DNA of 64,000 bases, taken from contig NZ_JBNPOJ010000006.1 in NCBI RefSeq assembly GCF_050315115.1, forward strand, positions 47,393 through 111,392, written 5' to 3'. The notes beneath the pieces were generated by a model. The model worked only from the letters and a program-made list of their open reading frames with translations. It made no database searches and was not told the origin of the DNA. The position numbers and the translations under genes were made by a program. Position 1 is the first letter of the stretch, and each line of letters begins with the position of its first letter. This document shows positions 35,124-45,400 of this stretch, piece after piece. This stretch comes from Peptoniphilus_A sp022767005. GTDB taxonomy: Bacteria; Bacillota; Clostridia; Tissierellales; Peptoniphilaceae.

Positions 35124-38100
35124 CTACTTTAAAATAATTTTTTCTTTACTCTTAGTATACACTGCCAATTTGTTTTGAATCTCGTCAAAGAATGTAGAAT
35201 CAATCCACATATTTGAATTAGTACCAAAGGCTCTTTTGCTTTCTTCTTCAAAAAATATTACTGGAGTATTGCCCTCATAATCCTTTAAAATTTTTTTCAT
35301 TTCATTCACATTTTCATTTTTTATGGAATCAACGGAAATATATAATTTATTTTTTGTCGGCATCTTTATTTTTGCGATGCTGTCAACTAGAATTTTCGGC
35401 TCTTCAACCTCTGATTCTTGGAAATGACCTTCTACAAAAACTACATTTTCATCTTCGATTAAATCCCTGTATTTTGAAAAAACATTTGGGAAAATTACAA
35501 GTTCAATTGTGCCAAAAAGGTCTTCTAAAGCTGCAAAAGCCATCATCTTATTGTTTTTTGTAATCATTGTTTTTTTTGATTTTAAAATCCCGCCAACTTT
35601 TACTTTACTAGATTTCAAAAGATTTTCTCTATATTTCTCAAAAATTTGATTTGTATTAATATTTGTGTTCTTCTCAATTAATTCTCTATAAGGATCAAGG
35701 GGATGACCAGATATATACATCCCAATAACTTCCTTTTCCATATCAAGTTTGTCCTTTTGTCTAAAATCTTTTAATTTAGGAAGATCCTCACTCACATTTG
35801 TATTTTCAAAAATAGAAAATTGTCCATGTACATTATTTTTTGCCGTACTTGATGAAGCCGAAAGTACAGATTCATAAATAGCTAGGTACTGTGCTCTATT
35901 GCCTTCAAAATCATCCATGGCACCACATCTTATTAAAGACTCCACAGCTCTTTTATTTAGCACTGATTTATCAATTGCATTTATCCTATCAACAAAGTCT
36001 TTAAGTGATTTATATGCACCTGCTTCACGTCCTTTGACTATTACTTTTATTAAACTGTCGCCAACATTTTTTACTGCCTTTAGTCCAAACCTAATTTTAT
36101 TATTTTCAACAGTAAAATTTTTGAAGGAATAGTTTATATTTGGTGGCAAAATTTCTATTCCCAGTCTTTTTATTTCTTCAATGTAAAGGCTAACTTGTTT
36201 TATATCATTAGTGTAAGTTGAAATTTGCGCCGCCATAAATTCCCTTGGATAATAATATTTTAGCCAAGCAGTTCTATAAGCAACCACTGAATAAGCAACG
36301 GAGTGAGATTTATTAAAGGCATAATCTGCAAAATCTATTATTAAATCATAAATTTCATTTGCAGATTTTTCGTCAACACCATTTGCAATTGCACCACAAA
36401 CTCCTTCCTTCTCGTTGCCATAAATAAAGTTTTGTCTTTCCTCCTCCATTACCTTCATTTTTTTCTTGGAGATTGCACGCCTTACAATATCGGCTCTACC
36501 TAGTGAGTATCCTCCAATTTGTTGCACAATTTGCATTACCTGTTCTTGATAAACTATACAGCCATAAGTAGATTTTAGTATTGGTTCAAGCTTTGGGTGA
36601 ATGTAAGAAATTTTACTCTTGTCGTGCTTTGACGCCACAAATTTTGGAATTTGTTTCATCGGTCCCGGTCTAAAAAGCGCATTTGCCGCAACTAAATCAG
36701 AAAATTCGTCAGGTTTTAATTCCTTTAAAAAGGCTCTCATGCCACTTGATTCAAATTGAAAAACGCCAAGAGTTTCTGACCTCGCAAACATCTTTAACAC
36801 ATTTGGGTCTTTGTAATCTAGTTTTTCAAAGGAAATAGTCCTTCCCTCATTTTCTTTTATTAAATTTATTGCATCTCTTATTACAGTCAAAGTTCTTAAT
36901 CCTAAAAAGTCCATCTTTAATAGTCCAAGTTCTTCAAGTTCAATCATATTAAATTGAGTTGCAATTATTTTGTCGTTTCGAGTTAAAGGCACATATTCTG
37001 TGAGTTCGTCCTTTGAAATTACAACTCCAGCTGCATGAGTGGAAGTATGCCTTGGTAGACCTTCTAGCTTTAATGCCATGTCGATTAAAACTCTTGAATC
37101 CTCATCACTTTCGTAAATTTCCTTAAAAGTTTCAGAAATTTCAAGTGCCTTCTCTATTGTCATATTTAAAGCTTGTGGAACTTGTTTTGCAATGTAGTCC
37201 ACCTTTGCATAGCTCATGTCAAGAGCACGACCAACATCTCTTATAGCATTTCTTGCCGCCATAGTTCCAAAGGTTACAATTTGCGCAACATGGGATTCTC
37301 CATACTTTCTATTTACATACTCAATAACTTCTTCACGTCTTTCGTAACAAAAGTCAATATCAATATCTGGCATGGAAACTCTCTCTGGATTTAAAAATCT
37401 TTCAAATAGAAGATCAAACTCTAGCGGATCCACATCTGTTATTCCAAGACAATAAGAAATCATACTACCTGCGGCTGAACCTCTTCCTGGTCCAACTTGA
37501 ATTTCATGTTTTCGTGCGTATCTAATAAAATCCCAGACTATTAAAAAATAATCCACATAACCCATGTTTTTTATTGTATTAAATTCAAATTCAAACCTTT
37601 CTTTTATTTCCTCTGTTATATTTTTGTATCGAGAATACATCCCTTCGACTGCAAGTTTTTTTAAATACTCCTCGTGAGTGTATTCGCTAGGTACAGTAAA
37701 TTCAGGAAGGTGAAGGTCGTGAAATTTTATTTCAACATTGCATCTATTGGCAATTTTTACCGTGTTCTCAAGTGCATCTTTATTTTCAGGAAAAAGTGCA
37801 GCCATTTCGTCAGGTGATTTTAAATAAAATTCATCTGATGGAAATTTCATTCGTCCTTCTTCATTAATTGTCTTCCCAGTTTGAATACATAATAGCACAT
37901 CGTGACTCTTTGCATCTTCTTTGTCTAAATAGTGAACATCATTTGAAGCAATAAGAGGAATGCCTAGCTCCTCTGATATTTTAACAAGTTCGCGATTTAC
38001 TCTAGCTTGCTCAGGCATTCCATGGTATTGGAGTTCCAAGAAAAAATTATTTTCGCCAAAAATTTCTCTGTACTCCTTTGCAGCAGATTTTGCCGCTTCC

Positions 38101-38549
38101 AAATCTCTATCCAAAATAAATCTTTGAACTTCACCTCCAAGACAAGCTGAGGTTGCAATCACACCCCTTGAATATTTCTTTAAAACACTCTTGTCAACTC
38201 TTGGCTTGTAATAATATCCATCAACAAAGCCAATGGATACAATTTTCATAATATTTTTAAACCCTTCATTATTTTCTGCCAAAAGTATCAAGTGATATCT
38301 CTTGTTGGACTTGTCCTTAATAGTCAAGTCCTTTTCTGAGATGTAGACCTCGCAACCTAAAATAGGTTTTATGCCCACATCTTTACACGCTTTATAAAAG
38401 GCAATGGCACCATACATATTGCCATGATCAGTTAAAGCGACGGCATCCATTCCCAAATCCTTTACCCTCTTTGGCAAAAGACTTATTCTCGTAGAACCGT
38501 CAAGTAGAGAATACTCACTGTGCAAATGCAAATGCACAAATTTATTCAT
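35124..38549 (-). CDS. dnaE: DNA polymerase III alpha subunit
   Basis: 1141-residue replicative polymerase of the DnaE type. The N-terminal PHP domain shows HLHLHSEYSLLDG and ALTDHGNMYGAI. Polymerase motifs are QVGPGRGSAAGSMISYCLG followed by LNPERVSMPDIDIDFCYERR (catalytic aspartates), AGVVISKDEL and FNKSHSVAYSVVAYRTAWL. A helix-hairpin-helix region and an OB-fold (KVGGILKSKKTMITKNNKMM) follow. First gene of the dnaE-pfkA-pyk group. Confidence 0.96.
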   Translation of the reverse strand: MNKFVHLHLHSEYSLLDGSTRISLLPKRVKDLGMDAVALTDHGNMYGAIAFYKACKDVGIKPILGCEVYISEKDLTIKDKSNKRYHLILLAENNEGFKNIMKIVSIGFVDGYYYKPRVDKSVLKKYSRGVIATSACLGGEVQRFILDRDLEAAKSAAKEYREIFGENNFFLELQYHGMPEQARVNRELVKISEELGIPLIASNDVHYLDKEDAKSHDVLLCIQTGKTINEEGRMKFPSDEFYLKSPDEMAALFPENKDALENTVKIANRCNVEIKFHDLHLPEFTVPSEYTHEEYLKKLAVEGMYSRYKNITEEIKERFEFEFNTIKNMGYVDYFLIVWDFIRYARKHEIQVGPGRGSAAGSMISYCLGITDVDPLEFDLLFERFLNPERVSMPDIDIDFCYERREEVIEYVNRKYGESHVAQIVTFGTMAARNAIRDVGRALDMSYAKVDYIAKQVPQALNMTIEKALEISETFKEIYESDEDSRVLIDMALKLEGLPRHTSTHAAGVVISKDELTEYVPLTRNDKIIATQFNMIELEELGLLKMDFLGLRTLTVIRDAINLIKENEGRTISFEKLDYKDPNVLKMFARSETLGVFQFESSGMRAFLKELKPDEFSDLVAANALFRPGPMKQIPKFVASKHDKSKISYIHPKLEPILKSTYGCIVYQEQVMQIVQQIGGYSLGRADIVRRAISKKKMKVMEEERQNFIYGNEKEGVCGAIANGVDEKSANEIYDLIIDFADYAFNKSHSVAYSVVAYRTAWLKYYYPREFMAAQISTYTNDIKQVSLYIEEIKRLGIEILPPNINYSFKNFTVENNKIRFGLKAVKNVGDSLIKVIVKGREAGAYKSLKDFVDRINAIDKSVLNKRAVESLIRCGAMDDFEGNRAQYLAIYESVLSASSSTAKNNVHGQFSIFENTNVSEDLPKLKDFRQKDKLDMEKEVIGMYISGHPLDPYRELIEKNTNINTNQIFEKYRENLLKSSKVKVGGILKSKKTMITKNNKMMAFAALEDLFGTIELVIFPNVFSKYRDLIEDENVVFVEGHFQESEVEEPKILVDSIAKIKMPTKNKLYISVDSIKNENVNEMKKILKDYEGNTPVIFFEEESKRAFGTNSNMWIDSTFFDEIQNKLAVYTKSKEKIILK

Positions 38550-39062
38550 AAAATCATCCTTTAATCTTTATACAAACATCAAATTACTTTAAGAATTTAA
38601 AATAATTTTTTCAACTTATTTTAAAAAATTATCTAGCTATATTTTATCAAAGCCTTAGTTCAATTAAAAGGACATGAAAAAGGTTATATAATAAATAATG
38701 CCAATAATTTATCAACAGCACTATTTTACAAATTAAAATATTTTCTTGTTTTTTGCTTTTAAACAAAAAGTGAGACTCCTCTCATAATTGAGATTTGCCT
38801 CACTTTGCTTACTTTCTTCATCAACACTGTTTAACAATTGCCATTCTTAGTCAAATAAATTCTAATACACATCTGCTCTCTTAATCCTTACACTTTGTTG
38901 GCAGTATGAAGCTGTATCTTACCTACCTACAACTCACTATTCTTAGCCCTTTAGAACATAAAAATCCTAAAGATATTATCTTCAAGGCTTATTATCATAA
39001 TTATTTTTCTATTATAACTATACTACAATTGCTTACTCCAATTCTTTAAACTTTACTCTCCC
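38550..39062. other. Intergenic region with repeat-like and hairpin elements
   Basis: About 510 bases without a supportable gene. It contains a degenerate copy of the terminator found after the toxin gene (ATCAACAGCACTATTTT at about 38711 versus ATCATCAGCACTATTTT at about 39692) and a further ATCAACACTGTTTAAC at about 38819. Between 38870 and 39000 there are broken frames on both strands that may be a decayed insertion element, which I could not identify. Confidence 0.4.
38765..38807 (-). terminator. Orphan hairpin upstream of dnaE
   Basis: Minus strand AAAGTGAG, then an inner hairpin TCTCA-ATTA-TGAGA, then CTCACTTTTTG. It reads as an intrinsic terminator, but no intact minus-strand gene lies just upstream; it may be left from a lost gene or shield dnaE from read-through. 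Confidence 0.55.
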
Positions 39063-39119
39063 TTGACTTTTTTCTTAGAAATAGTACAATTTAGTTAGAA
39101 AGTATGAATTTCTAACTAA
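39063..39119 (+). promoter_or_regulatory. Promoter and palindromic operator of the toxin-antitoxin operon
   Basis: TTGACT (39063-39068), 16 bases, TACAAT (39085-39090). Directly after it is a perfect 11-bp inverted repeat, TTAGTTAGAAA (39091-39101) and TTTCTAACTAA (39109-39119), spaced by 7 bases and ending at the ribosome binding site AAGGAGG. This is the expected place for autorepression by the AbrB-type antitoxin. Confidence 0.75.
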
Positions 39120-39131
39120 GGAGGTTTTGTC

Positions 39132-39389
39132 ATGTTAGTTGAACTAAAAGCCAAGTCCCAAGTAACTATCCCAAAAGACATAGTAAATTCTATGAACTTA
39201 AATCAAGGCGACCAATTTGAGGTAACTGAAGATAATGGAAAGATCGTTCTTGTTCCAGTTGCCATTTATCCTGAACACATTATAAAAAATTTAAAAGCTG
39301 AAGTTAAAGAAATTAAAGAATCTATTAAAAATGGAAATCAGCCTGTCTTTGATTCTATCGATTCTCTCTTTGAGGAATTAGACAAGTAA
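39132..39389 (+). CDS. AbrB/MazE-type antitoxin
   Basis: 85 residues. The N-terminal half is a swapped-hairpin AbrB/SpoVT DNA-binding domain: ELKAKSQVTIPKDIVNSMNL followed by GDQFEVTEDNGKIVLVPV. The C-terminal half (KNLKAEVKEIKESIKNGN, FDSIDSLFEELDK) is helical and acidic and should wrap the toxin. Preceded by AAGGAGG; its stop overlaps the toxin start by one base. It should neutralise the toxin and repress the promoter through the palindrome at 39091-39119. Confidence 0.9.
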   Translation: MLVELKAKSQVTIPKDIVNSMNLNQGDQFEVTEDNGKIVLVPVAIYPEHIIKNLKAEVKEIKESIKNGNQPVFDSIDSLFEELDK

Positions 39390-39655
39390 TGCCTTATAAA
39401 ATCACTTATTCGAAAGCCTTTAAAAAACATTACAAGAAACTATCTTATACTGAAAAAGAGCAAACTAAAAAGAAACTTAAATTTTTTATAGAAAATCCTA
39501 CTCACCCATCACTACGTACTAAGAAGATTCAAGGTACTGATGATATATGGGAATCTTCTATTAATATGGATATTCGAATTATTTGGTTCTACGAAAATAA
39601 TGAATTGATATTTCTTTTAGACATTGGGCATCATGATATATTAGATAAATTTTAA
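39389..39655 (+). CDS. RelE/ParE-superfamily toxin (YafQ/HigB-like)
   Basis: 88-residue toxin of the RelE fold, probably a ribosome-dependent mRNA endonuclease. Typical blocks: YKITYSKAFKKHYKKLSYTE, LRTKKIQGTDDIWESSIN, MDIRIIWFYENNELIFLLDI and the end GHHDILDKF, with the basic and histidine residues of RelE-type active sites. The combination of an AbrB-type antitoxin with a RelE-type toxin is less common than RelB or HigA partners. Followed by its own terminator. Confidence 0.9.
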   Translation: MPYKITYSKAFKKHYKKLSYTEKEQTKKKLKFFIENPTHPSLRTKKIQGTDDIWESSINMDIRIIWFYENNELIFLLDIGHHDILDKF

Positions 39656-39674
39656 AAATAAAGATTCCATAATA

Positions 39675-39711
39675 AATAGTGTTGGCGATAAATCATCAGC
39701 ACTATTTTTAT
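39675..39711 (+). terminator. Terminator of the toxin-antitoxin operon
   Basis: AAATAGTGTTG, loop, CAGCACTATTT (one G-U pair), then TTTATTT, 20 bases after the toxin stop. Confidence 0.8.
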
Positions 39712-39821
39712 TTGAAATATTTAATTAAAATAAATAATTGTCCCATAAAAATATATGGTCTAGGCAATAAACCCTATATAATTGCTTTTATCCACTAACA
39801 CTATTTGACATAGAGCCGAAA

Positions 39822-39850
39822 AAAAGAGTTTCGCCAAAGCAAAACTCTAA
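39822..39850 (-). terminator. Terminator after the HPr-like gene
   Basis: Minus-strand AGAGTTTTGC, loop TTTG, GCGAAACTCT, then TTTTTTT. Confidence 0.92.
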
Positions 39851-39861
39851 AAAGCATATTA

Positions 39862-40128
39862 TTAAAGATTTATAAATTCTTTTTCAACTAAGTGAGATAA
39901 TCTCTCAACGGCTTCTTCTTCGTCAGCACCATTAGCTTCAATGATAATCTCTTCACCTTTAAAAGCTCCAAGGGACATAATGCCAATTATACTCTTGCCA
40001 TTTACCTTGTCTCCATGTGCCTCTAAATTTATGTCAGAAGCGAACTTATTTGCTTCTCTCACAAAAAGCGCAGCCGCTCTTGCGTGAAGCCCTTCATTAT
40101 TATTAAGTACAACTTTTTTATTTGTCAT
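39862..40128 (-). CDS. HPr-family phosphocarrier protein in the crh position
   Basis: 88-residue HPr-fold protein. Starting at ATG 40128 gives standard numbering: phospho-acceptor His15 in EGLHARAA and the HPr-kinase target Ser46 in GKSIIGIMSLG. Pro18 of classic HPr (HARPA) is Ala here. The stretch AALFVREANKFASDINLE is very like Bacillus Crh, and the gene follows whiA as crh does, yet the His that Crh lacks is present. So it can in principle serve PTS phosphotransfer and carbon-catabolite signalling. Start chosen over a GTG three codons upstream. Confidence 0.9.
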   Translation of the reverse strand: MTNKKVVLNNNEGLHARAAALFVREANKFASDINLEAHGDKVNGKSIIGIMSLGAFKGEEIIIEANGADEEEAVERLSHLVEKEFINL

Positions 40129-40129
40129 T

Positions 40130-41065
40130 TCATACACCCCTCAAATTGTTAGCAATTTTTCTTAGCTTTTTAAATCTATAATTAACGGTGGACTTTGAGA
40201 CTTTAGGGTCTATTGAATTAGCAATGTCATTTAAACTCATAGACCTATTATTAAGTCTTAAAATTGCAACCTTCTTAAGATCCTCATCTATGTTTTCCAA
40301 CCCAATTTCTCTATCAATTAATTTAATGTCCTCCACTTGATCATAGGATGATTTAACAGTTTTGTTTAAATTTGCAGTTTCACAATTTACTATTCTGTTG
40401 ACATTATTTCTCATTTCTTTTATAACTCTGATATTTTCGTACTTCAATACAGAATTATAAGCACCAATTAAAGAAAGAAAATCTGAAATTTGTTCAGAGT
40501 CCTTAATGTAGACTATGTATTTTTCCTTTCTCATAATAATCTTTGAAGTGAATCCAAATTCATTAATTACATCCATCAAAAAATATGCGTTGGATTCGTT
40601 TTCAGAAACAAATTCCAAATGATAGCCCTTGTTTGGATTTGTAATAGAACCTGAACCCAAAAAAGCACCACGTATATATGCCTTCTTCTCATTTACAGTT
40701 TTTATGAGATCAGTAGGTTCGTAGTTAATCATAAATACGCTTGCACCTTTTATATATTTTAACTCATCAAGTAATAACCTGCAAGACTCATCTTGTGATA
40801 TATATATGATAAATACATTTTTTTTAAGCTGAGTTGATTTTGCATTCTTTACTTCCACATCAAATCCAAAAGATCTTCTGAGAAAAGTAAAAACTCTTCT
40901 CGCTACTGACGCATTTTCTGTGATATATTCCATGGAAATCTTGTTGTTTTTAAAATTTAAAACTGCACACATTGGCGTTATGCCTGCAAGTTCAGAAAGA
41001 ATGATTTCATAATTGTCAACTTTTATCTTTGCAACTTCATTCTTAACTTCAGATGAAAAGCTCAT
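40130..41065 (-). CDS. whiA: WhiA-family DNA-binding protein
   Basis: 311 residues, the usual WhiA length: a LAGLIDADG-like N-terminal domain lacking nuclease residues plus a C-terminal helix-turn-helix. Visible signatures are SFSSEVKNEVAKI at the start, CRLLLDELKYIKGASVFMIN, YIRGAFLGSGSITNPNKGYH (the LAGLIDADG-like element), NRIVNCETANLNKTVKSS and the HTH region DIANSIDPKVSKSTVNYRFK. Roles in cell division and chromosome segregation are known in Bacillus. The gene is directly followed by the HPr-like gene. Confidence 0.95.
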   Translation of the reverse strand: MSFSSEVKNEVAKIKVDNYEIILSELAGITPMCAVLNFKNNKISMEYITENASVARRVFTFLRRSFGFDVEVKNAKSTQLKKNVFIIYISQDESCRLLLDELKYIKGASVFMINYEPTDLIKTVNEKKAYIRGAFLGSGSITNPNKGYHLEFVSENESNAYFLMDVINEFGFTSKIIMRKEKYIVYIKDSEQISDFLSLIGAYNSVLKYENIRVIKEMRNNVNRIVNCETANLNKTVKSSYDQVEDIKLIDREIGLENIDEDLKKVAILRLNNRSMSLNDIANSIDPKVSKSTVNYRFKKLRKIANNLRGV

Positions 41066-41182
41066 GACTTCACCTCACTACTGAAATACCTTTACTTTAT
41101 TATAACAGATTTATAAAATTATATTTAATTATAGAGAATTAATTCTATATTTTTTTATAATTTACAAAAACTTAATAAAAGA

Positions 41183-41237
41183 AAAACCTGAATGAGACTT
41201 GCTAAACTTTATTAGAATTTCTCAATACAGGTTTTTT
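41183..41237 (-). terminator. Terminator after prsA
   Basis: Minus-strand AAAACCTGTATTGAGA pairs with TCTCATTCAGGTTTT across a ~22-base loop, followed by T-rich sequence. It closes the glmU-prs-pth-mfd-prsA operon. Confidence 0.8.
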
Positions 41238-41270
41238 AATTATAAATTAAAATTTATAAAATTTCAATAA

Positions 41271-42368
41271 TTATTTAGTTTTATTTTCTTTTTCTGCAGT
41301 TTTGTTATCTGCCTTTGCATTTGCTTTTTCTGCAGTTTTATTGCCTGCCTTTGCGTTTGCTTTTTCTGCATTATTAGCTTTTGAATTTTCTTCTTTTTCT
41401 ATTTTTCCAAAGTTTTTAAATTCATCTGGAAGTTCAACTTCTTTTTTAGTGTCAACATAAATTTTGATTTTTGCATCTTTTTTAACTTTATCTACATATT
41501 CTTTAAATTTTTCTTGTTGAAGTGTAGCCTTAACTTGATCTTTCACCGCGTCAAATTCAAGAGGAGTTTTTTCGTCAAGTTTAATGATATGATAACCAAA
41601 TTGAGTTTTAATTGGTTCAGAAATATCTCCAGCATCCATCTTTGCAATTTGTTCGTCAAATTCTTTTACCATTTGACCACTTGTAAATTCGCCAAGTGAT
41701 CCTCCGTTTTTAGCGCTGCCAGTATCCTTGGAATTTTCTTTTGCGACTTTAGCAAAATCCTCGCCCTTTAGGATTTGTTTTCTAAGAACATTAGCTTCTT
41801 TTAAATCATTAACTAAAATATGAGATGCCTTAGCTTTAAAGTATTTATCTTTGTTGTCTTCATAATACTTTTTAACTTCATCATCAGTTGGAGTTAATTC
41901 TTTAGTTTTTTCTTGAGTCCATTTTCCAACTAACATTTGATTTTTCATATTTTCAACAACATAATCTCTTGGAAGTCCATTTTGTTTTAAAAATGTATCA
42001 AAAGCTTCTTTTCCACCAAGTTGTGTTTCAATTTCGCTAATATTTTTATTAACTTCATCATCACTTACTGTTATTTTTGATTTTTCAGCATCTTGTTTCA
42101 ATGCTTCAGTAGTAGTTAAATCAGTGATAGCTTGTTCTCTTAAAAGTTCATCAGTAGATTTTTTACCATCTTCTTTATTTTTTAGAACATCTTCGCCATA
42201 CATTGAAGTAAGTTGATTTACTCTTGCTGCATAAGATTTATAATATGCTTCCATTGGAATATCAACTCCGCCAACATTTGCTGCTACTCCCTTTTTTGCA
42301 CCACAAGCTACTAGTGAACTTGCAAGTGTAATAGCTACTGCTATTTTACCTAATTTTTTAAAATTCAT
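41271..42368 (-). CDS. prsA: PrsA-like peptidyl-prolyl isomerase lipoprotein
   Basis: 365-residue extracytoplasmic foldase. Signal peptide MNFKKLGKIAVAITLASSLVAC ends in a lipobox (LVAC). The parvulin domain spans about residues 185-275: KASHILVNDLKEANVLRKQI, FAKVAKENSKDTGSAKNGGS, and FGYHIIKLDEKTP. The last ~40 residues are low-complexity with a 14-residue repeat (EKANAKAGNKTAEKANAKAD), probably a flexible end. 45 bases downstream of mfd; it folds secreted proteins. Confidence 0.92.
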   Translation of the reverse strand: MNFKKLGKIAVAITLASSLVACGAKKGVAANVGGVDIPMEAYYKSYAARVNQLTSMYGEDVLKNKEDGKKSTDELLREQAITDLTTTEALKQDAEKSKITVSDDEVNKNISEIETQLGGKEAFDTFLKQNGLPRDYVVENMKNQMLVGKWTQEKTKELTPTDDEVKKYYEDNKDKYFKAKASHILVNDLKEANVLRKQILKGEDFAKVAKENSKDTGSAKNGGSLGEFTSGQMVKEFDEQIAKMDAGDISEPIKTQFGYHIIKLDEKTPLEFDAVKDQVKATLQQEKFKEYVDKVKKDAKIKIYVDTKKEVELPDEFKNFGKIEKEENSKANNAEKANAKAGNKTAEKANAKADNKTAEKENKTK

Positions 42369-42413
42369 ATTTTTCTCCTTGTTTATATTTTAAATTAATA
42401 ACTTTATTATACA

Positions 42414-45400
42414 CTACTTTTTAGATGATTTTGTGTCATTTTTGTGTAAATGCAAAATAGTAACAAGTTTCTTTAAATCATCAAGAGGATATTTTAACTT
42501 AGTTAAAATAATCTCATTTTCATCTCCCATGGAATAGGAGATATTTTCAAATTCATTGTTAAGTTCCATAATTGCTTCAAGGGAAACTTCGCCTTCAACT
42601 TTTATTCTGTACTCGCCATTTTTTTCTATAATAGACTTTATATTTGTCTTTTGTGCCTTGTTCTTTAAAAGTGCTATATCCATTAAATTTGAAACTTCAT
42701 CTGGAAAATCAGAAAATCTGTCGATTAATTCTTCAACTAAATCAGAGTAAGCATCTTCAGTGTCAATTACGGAAATCTTCTTATAAATTTCAAGTCTTGT
42801 CCTGTCGTCTTCGATGTATTCTTTAGGGATGAAGGAATCTAATTTTAAATCAATTGTAGTGTCGATTTTTTCCTCAACTTCAATTCCCTTTAACTTCATA
42901 ATGGCTTCCCTTAAATACTTCATGTAAAGGTCGTAACCAATTTGTTCTATATGACCTGATTGTCTTGAGCCCAATATTGAACCTGAACCTCTTATTTCTA
43001 AATCCCTTTCTGCAATTTTGTGCCCAGACCCAAATTCCGTAAATTCCTTAATAGCTTGAAGCCTCTTTTGTGCAACTTCAGAAATTGATGAAGATCTATC
43101 ATAAGTAAAATAAGCATAGGCAATTCTAGAAGACCTTCCAATTCTTCCTCTAAGTTGATAAAGTTGTGAAAGTCCAAGACGATTTGAGTCCGTAATTATC
43201 ATCGTATTTGCATTTGGAACATCCATGCCCGTTTCTATAATAGTCGAGCACACTAAAACATCAACATTACCCTCTATAAAATCAATCATCGTATCTTCTA
43301 AGGCTTTTTCACTCATCTGCCCATTTGCCATGGCAAAAGTTGCTTCTGGCACAAGTTTTCTAAGTTCCAATAATTTATTTTCCATATTTGAAACCTTGTT
43401 GTACAAAAAGTAAACTTGTCCCCCTCTTTCAATTTCCTTTAAAATTGCCTCCCTAACCATTAAATTGTTGTATTCCAAGACATAAGTTTCAACGGGAAAT
43501 CTCTCTTCAGGTGGCTCGTCGATTACAGACATATCTCTTATTCCAATCATGGACATTTGTAGCGTTCTTGGGATTGGGGTTGCAGTAAGGGTAAGTGTAT
43601 CTACATTTTCTTTTAACATTCTTAGCTTTTCTTTGTGGCGAACTCCAAATCTTTGCTCTTCATCTATTATCAGAAGTCCCAAGTCCTTAAAATGCACATC
43701 CTTTGACAAAAGTCTGTGAGTGCCAACTATAATGTCAATATTTCCATTTTTTAAACCTTCAAGATCCATTTTTTGGTCTTTTTTACTTCTAAATCGCGAC
43801 AAAAGTCCAACACCCACTGGGAAATTTTTAAATCTCTCTTTAATTGTATTGTAATGTTGTTGCGCTAAAATCGTAGTAGGAACAAGTAAGGCAACTTGTT
43901 TTCCATCTAGTATTGCCTTAAAGGCAGCTCGAAGTGCTACCTCAGTCTTACCATAACCAACATCTGCACAAAGAAGTCTATCCATTGGAATTGGCTTTTC
44001 CATGTCTTCTTTTATCTCTTCAGAAGAAGTTAACTGACCACTTGTTTCTTCGTAAATAAAGGCATCTTCAAATTCTCTTTGATATTGACTGTCTTTGCTA
44101 AAGGCATAGCCCTTCATATTTTCACGAGTTGCATAAAGTTTTATTAATTCCTCAGCCATGTCGTCAATAGATTTTTTCGCGTGAGCTTTTTTCTTTTTCC
44201 AATCAAGAGAATTTAATTTATTTATTTTTGGCGCCCTTTTGCCCTCTTGCACATATTTATAAATTGAGTCAAGAGATTCAATTGGTAAAAATAATTTGTC
44301 TTCACCACCGTATTCAATGACGATGTAATCCTTTTGTATTCCCGATACTGAAAGTCTTGTAGTTCCAATATATTTGCCAACGCCATGAGCCTCGTGAACT
44401 ACAAAATCGCCAATTTTTAAATCATCAAAGTTAAGGGACTTTTCCTTAGAAACCTTATTTTTTTTCTTTTTAGAAAATGTTCCATAAATTTCAGAATAAT
44501 TTATAAAAACTGTTTTTGAATCAGAAAATTCAATTCCATCATTTAATGCTCCAGTTGTAACAACTAAATCGGCATATTTTCTAAAATCTCCATGTTCTTT
44601 TGCAAGTTCTGGCGAGTATCCAAGTTCTACTAAATGGTCAAAAAGTCTTTTTGCTCTTTTTTCAGTAGCTCCAAGTAAAATTACCTTAAATCTATTTTTT
44701 GAATAATAGTCTAAGTCATCTTTAAATAACTTTATCTTCGACATATAATTAGTAACGCTCTTCACCTTGATATTCACTATATCCTTTTGAGTAAACATCT
44801 TTGGAGGTTTTAAAAGTGCGTTAAAGGTTATAACTTCATTTTCATTTAGCTTATACACAATATCTTTGTAATCGTAAAAAGCTTTTTCGTGGGTCTTTGT
44901 AACTTCGCCATTTTCTATTAAAATCGCAAATTTTTCTCCATTCGCCACCAAAAGCTCGTCTTCTCTCTCGACGATTCTAGTTGGCTCGTCAATTAAGAAA
45001 ATAAAATTATCTAAGTAATCTAAAAAAGAAGAAAGTTCATCTCCATTTACATAGGGCAAGATTAGATCCTTATTTAATATAGTTTCATCGTTCTCAAGTC
45101 TGTCCACATACCTCAAAAACTTTTCTGTTAGTCTATCCTTTTCTTTTCCTGTGAGTTTTGTCTTTGCAATATCTTTTTTGATTTTATCGGCAATTTCTTT
45201 CTTCTCATCCCTTTTTAAAATCAAATCTTCTATGGGAAAGATGTCTATCTCTTCACACTTTTCAATGGACCTTTGGCTATCAATTTCAAAACTTCTTATG
45301 GAATCAACTTCGTCATCAAAAAGTTCAATTCTATAATTTGCATCAGAAGTAGCAATGTCAATTATAGAACCTCTTACAGAAAATTGTCCCACACCTTCAA

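Noticed and set aside
38870..39000. Possible transposase remnant between dnaE and the toxin-antitoxin pair
   Set aside because: Translated fragments contain several stops and match no transposase motif that I can recognise with confidence.
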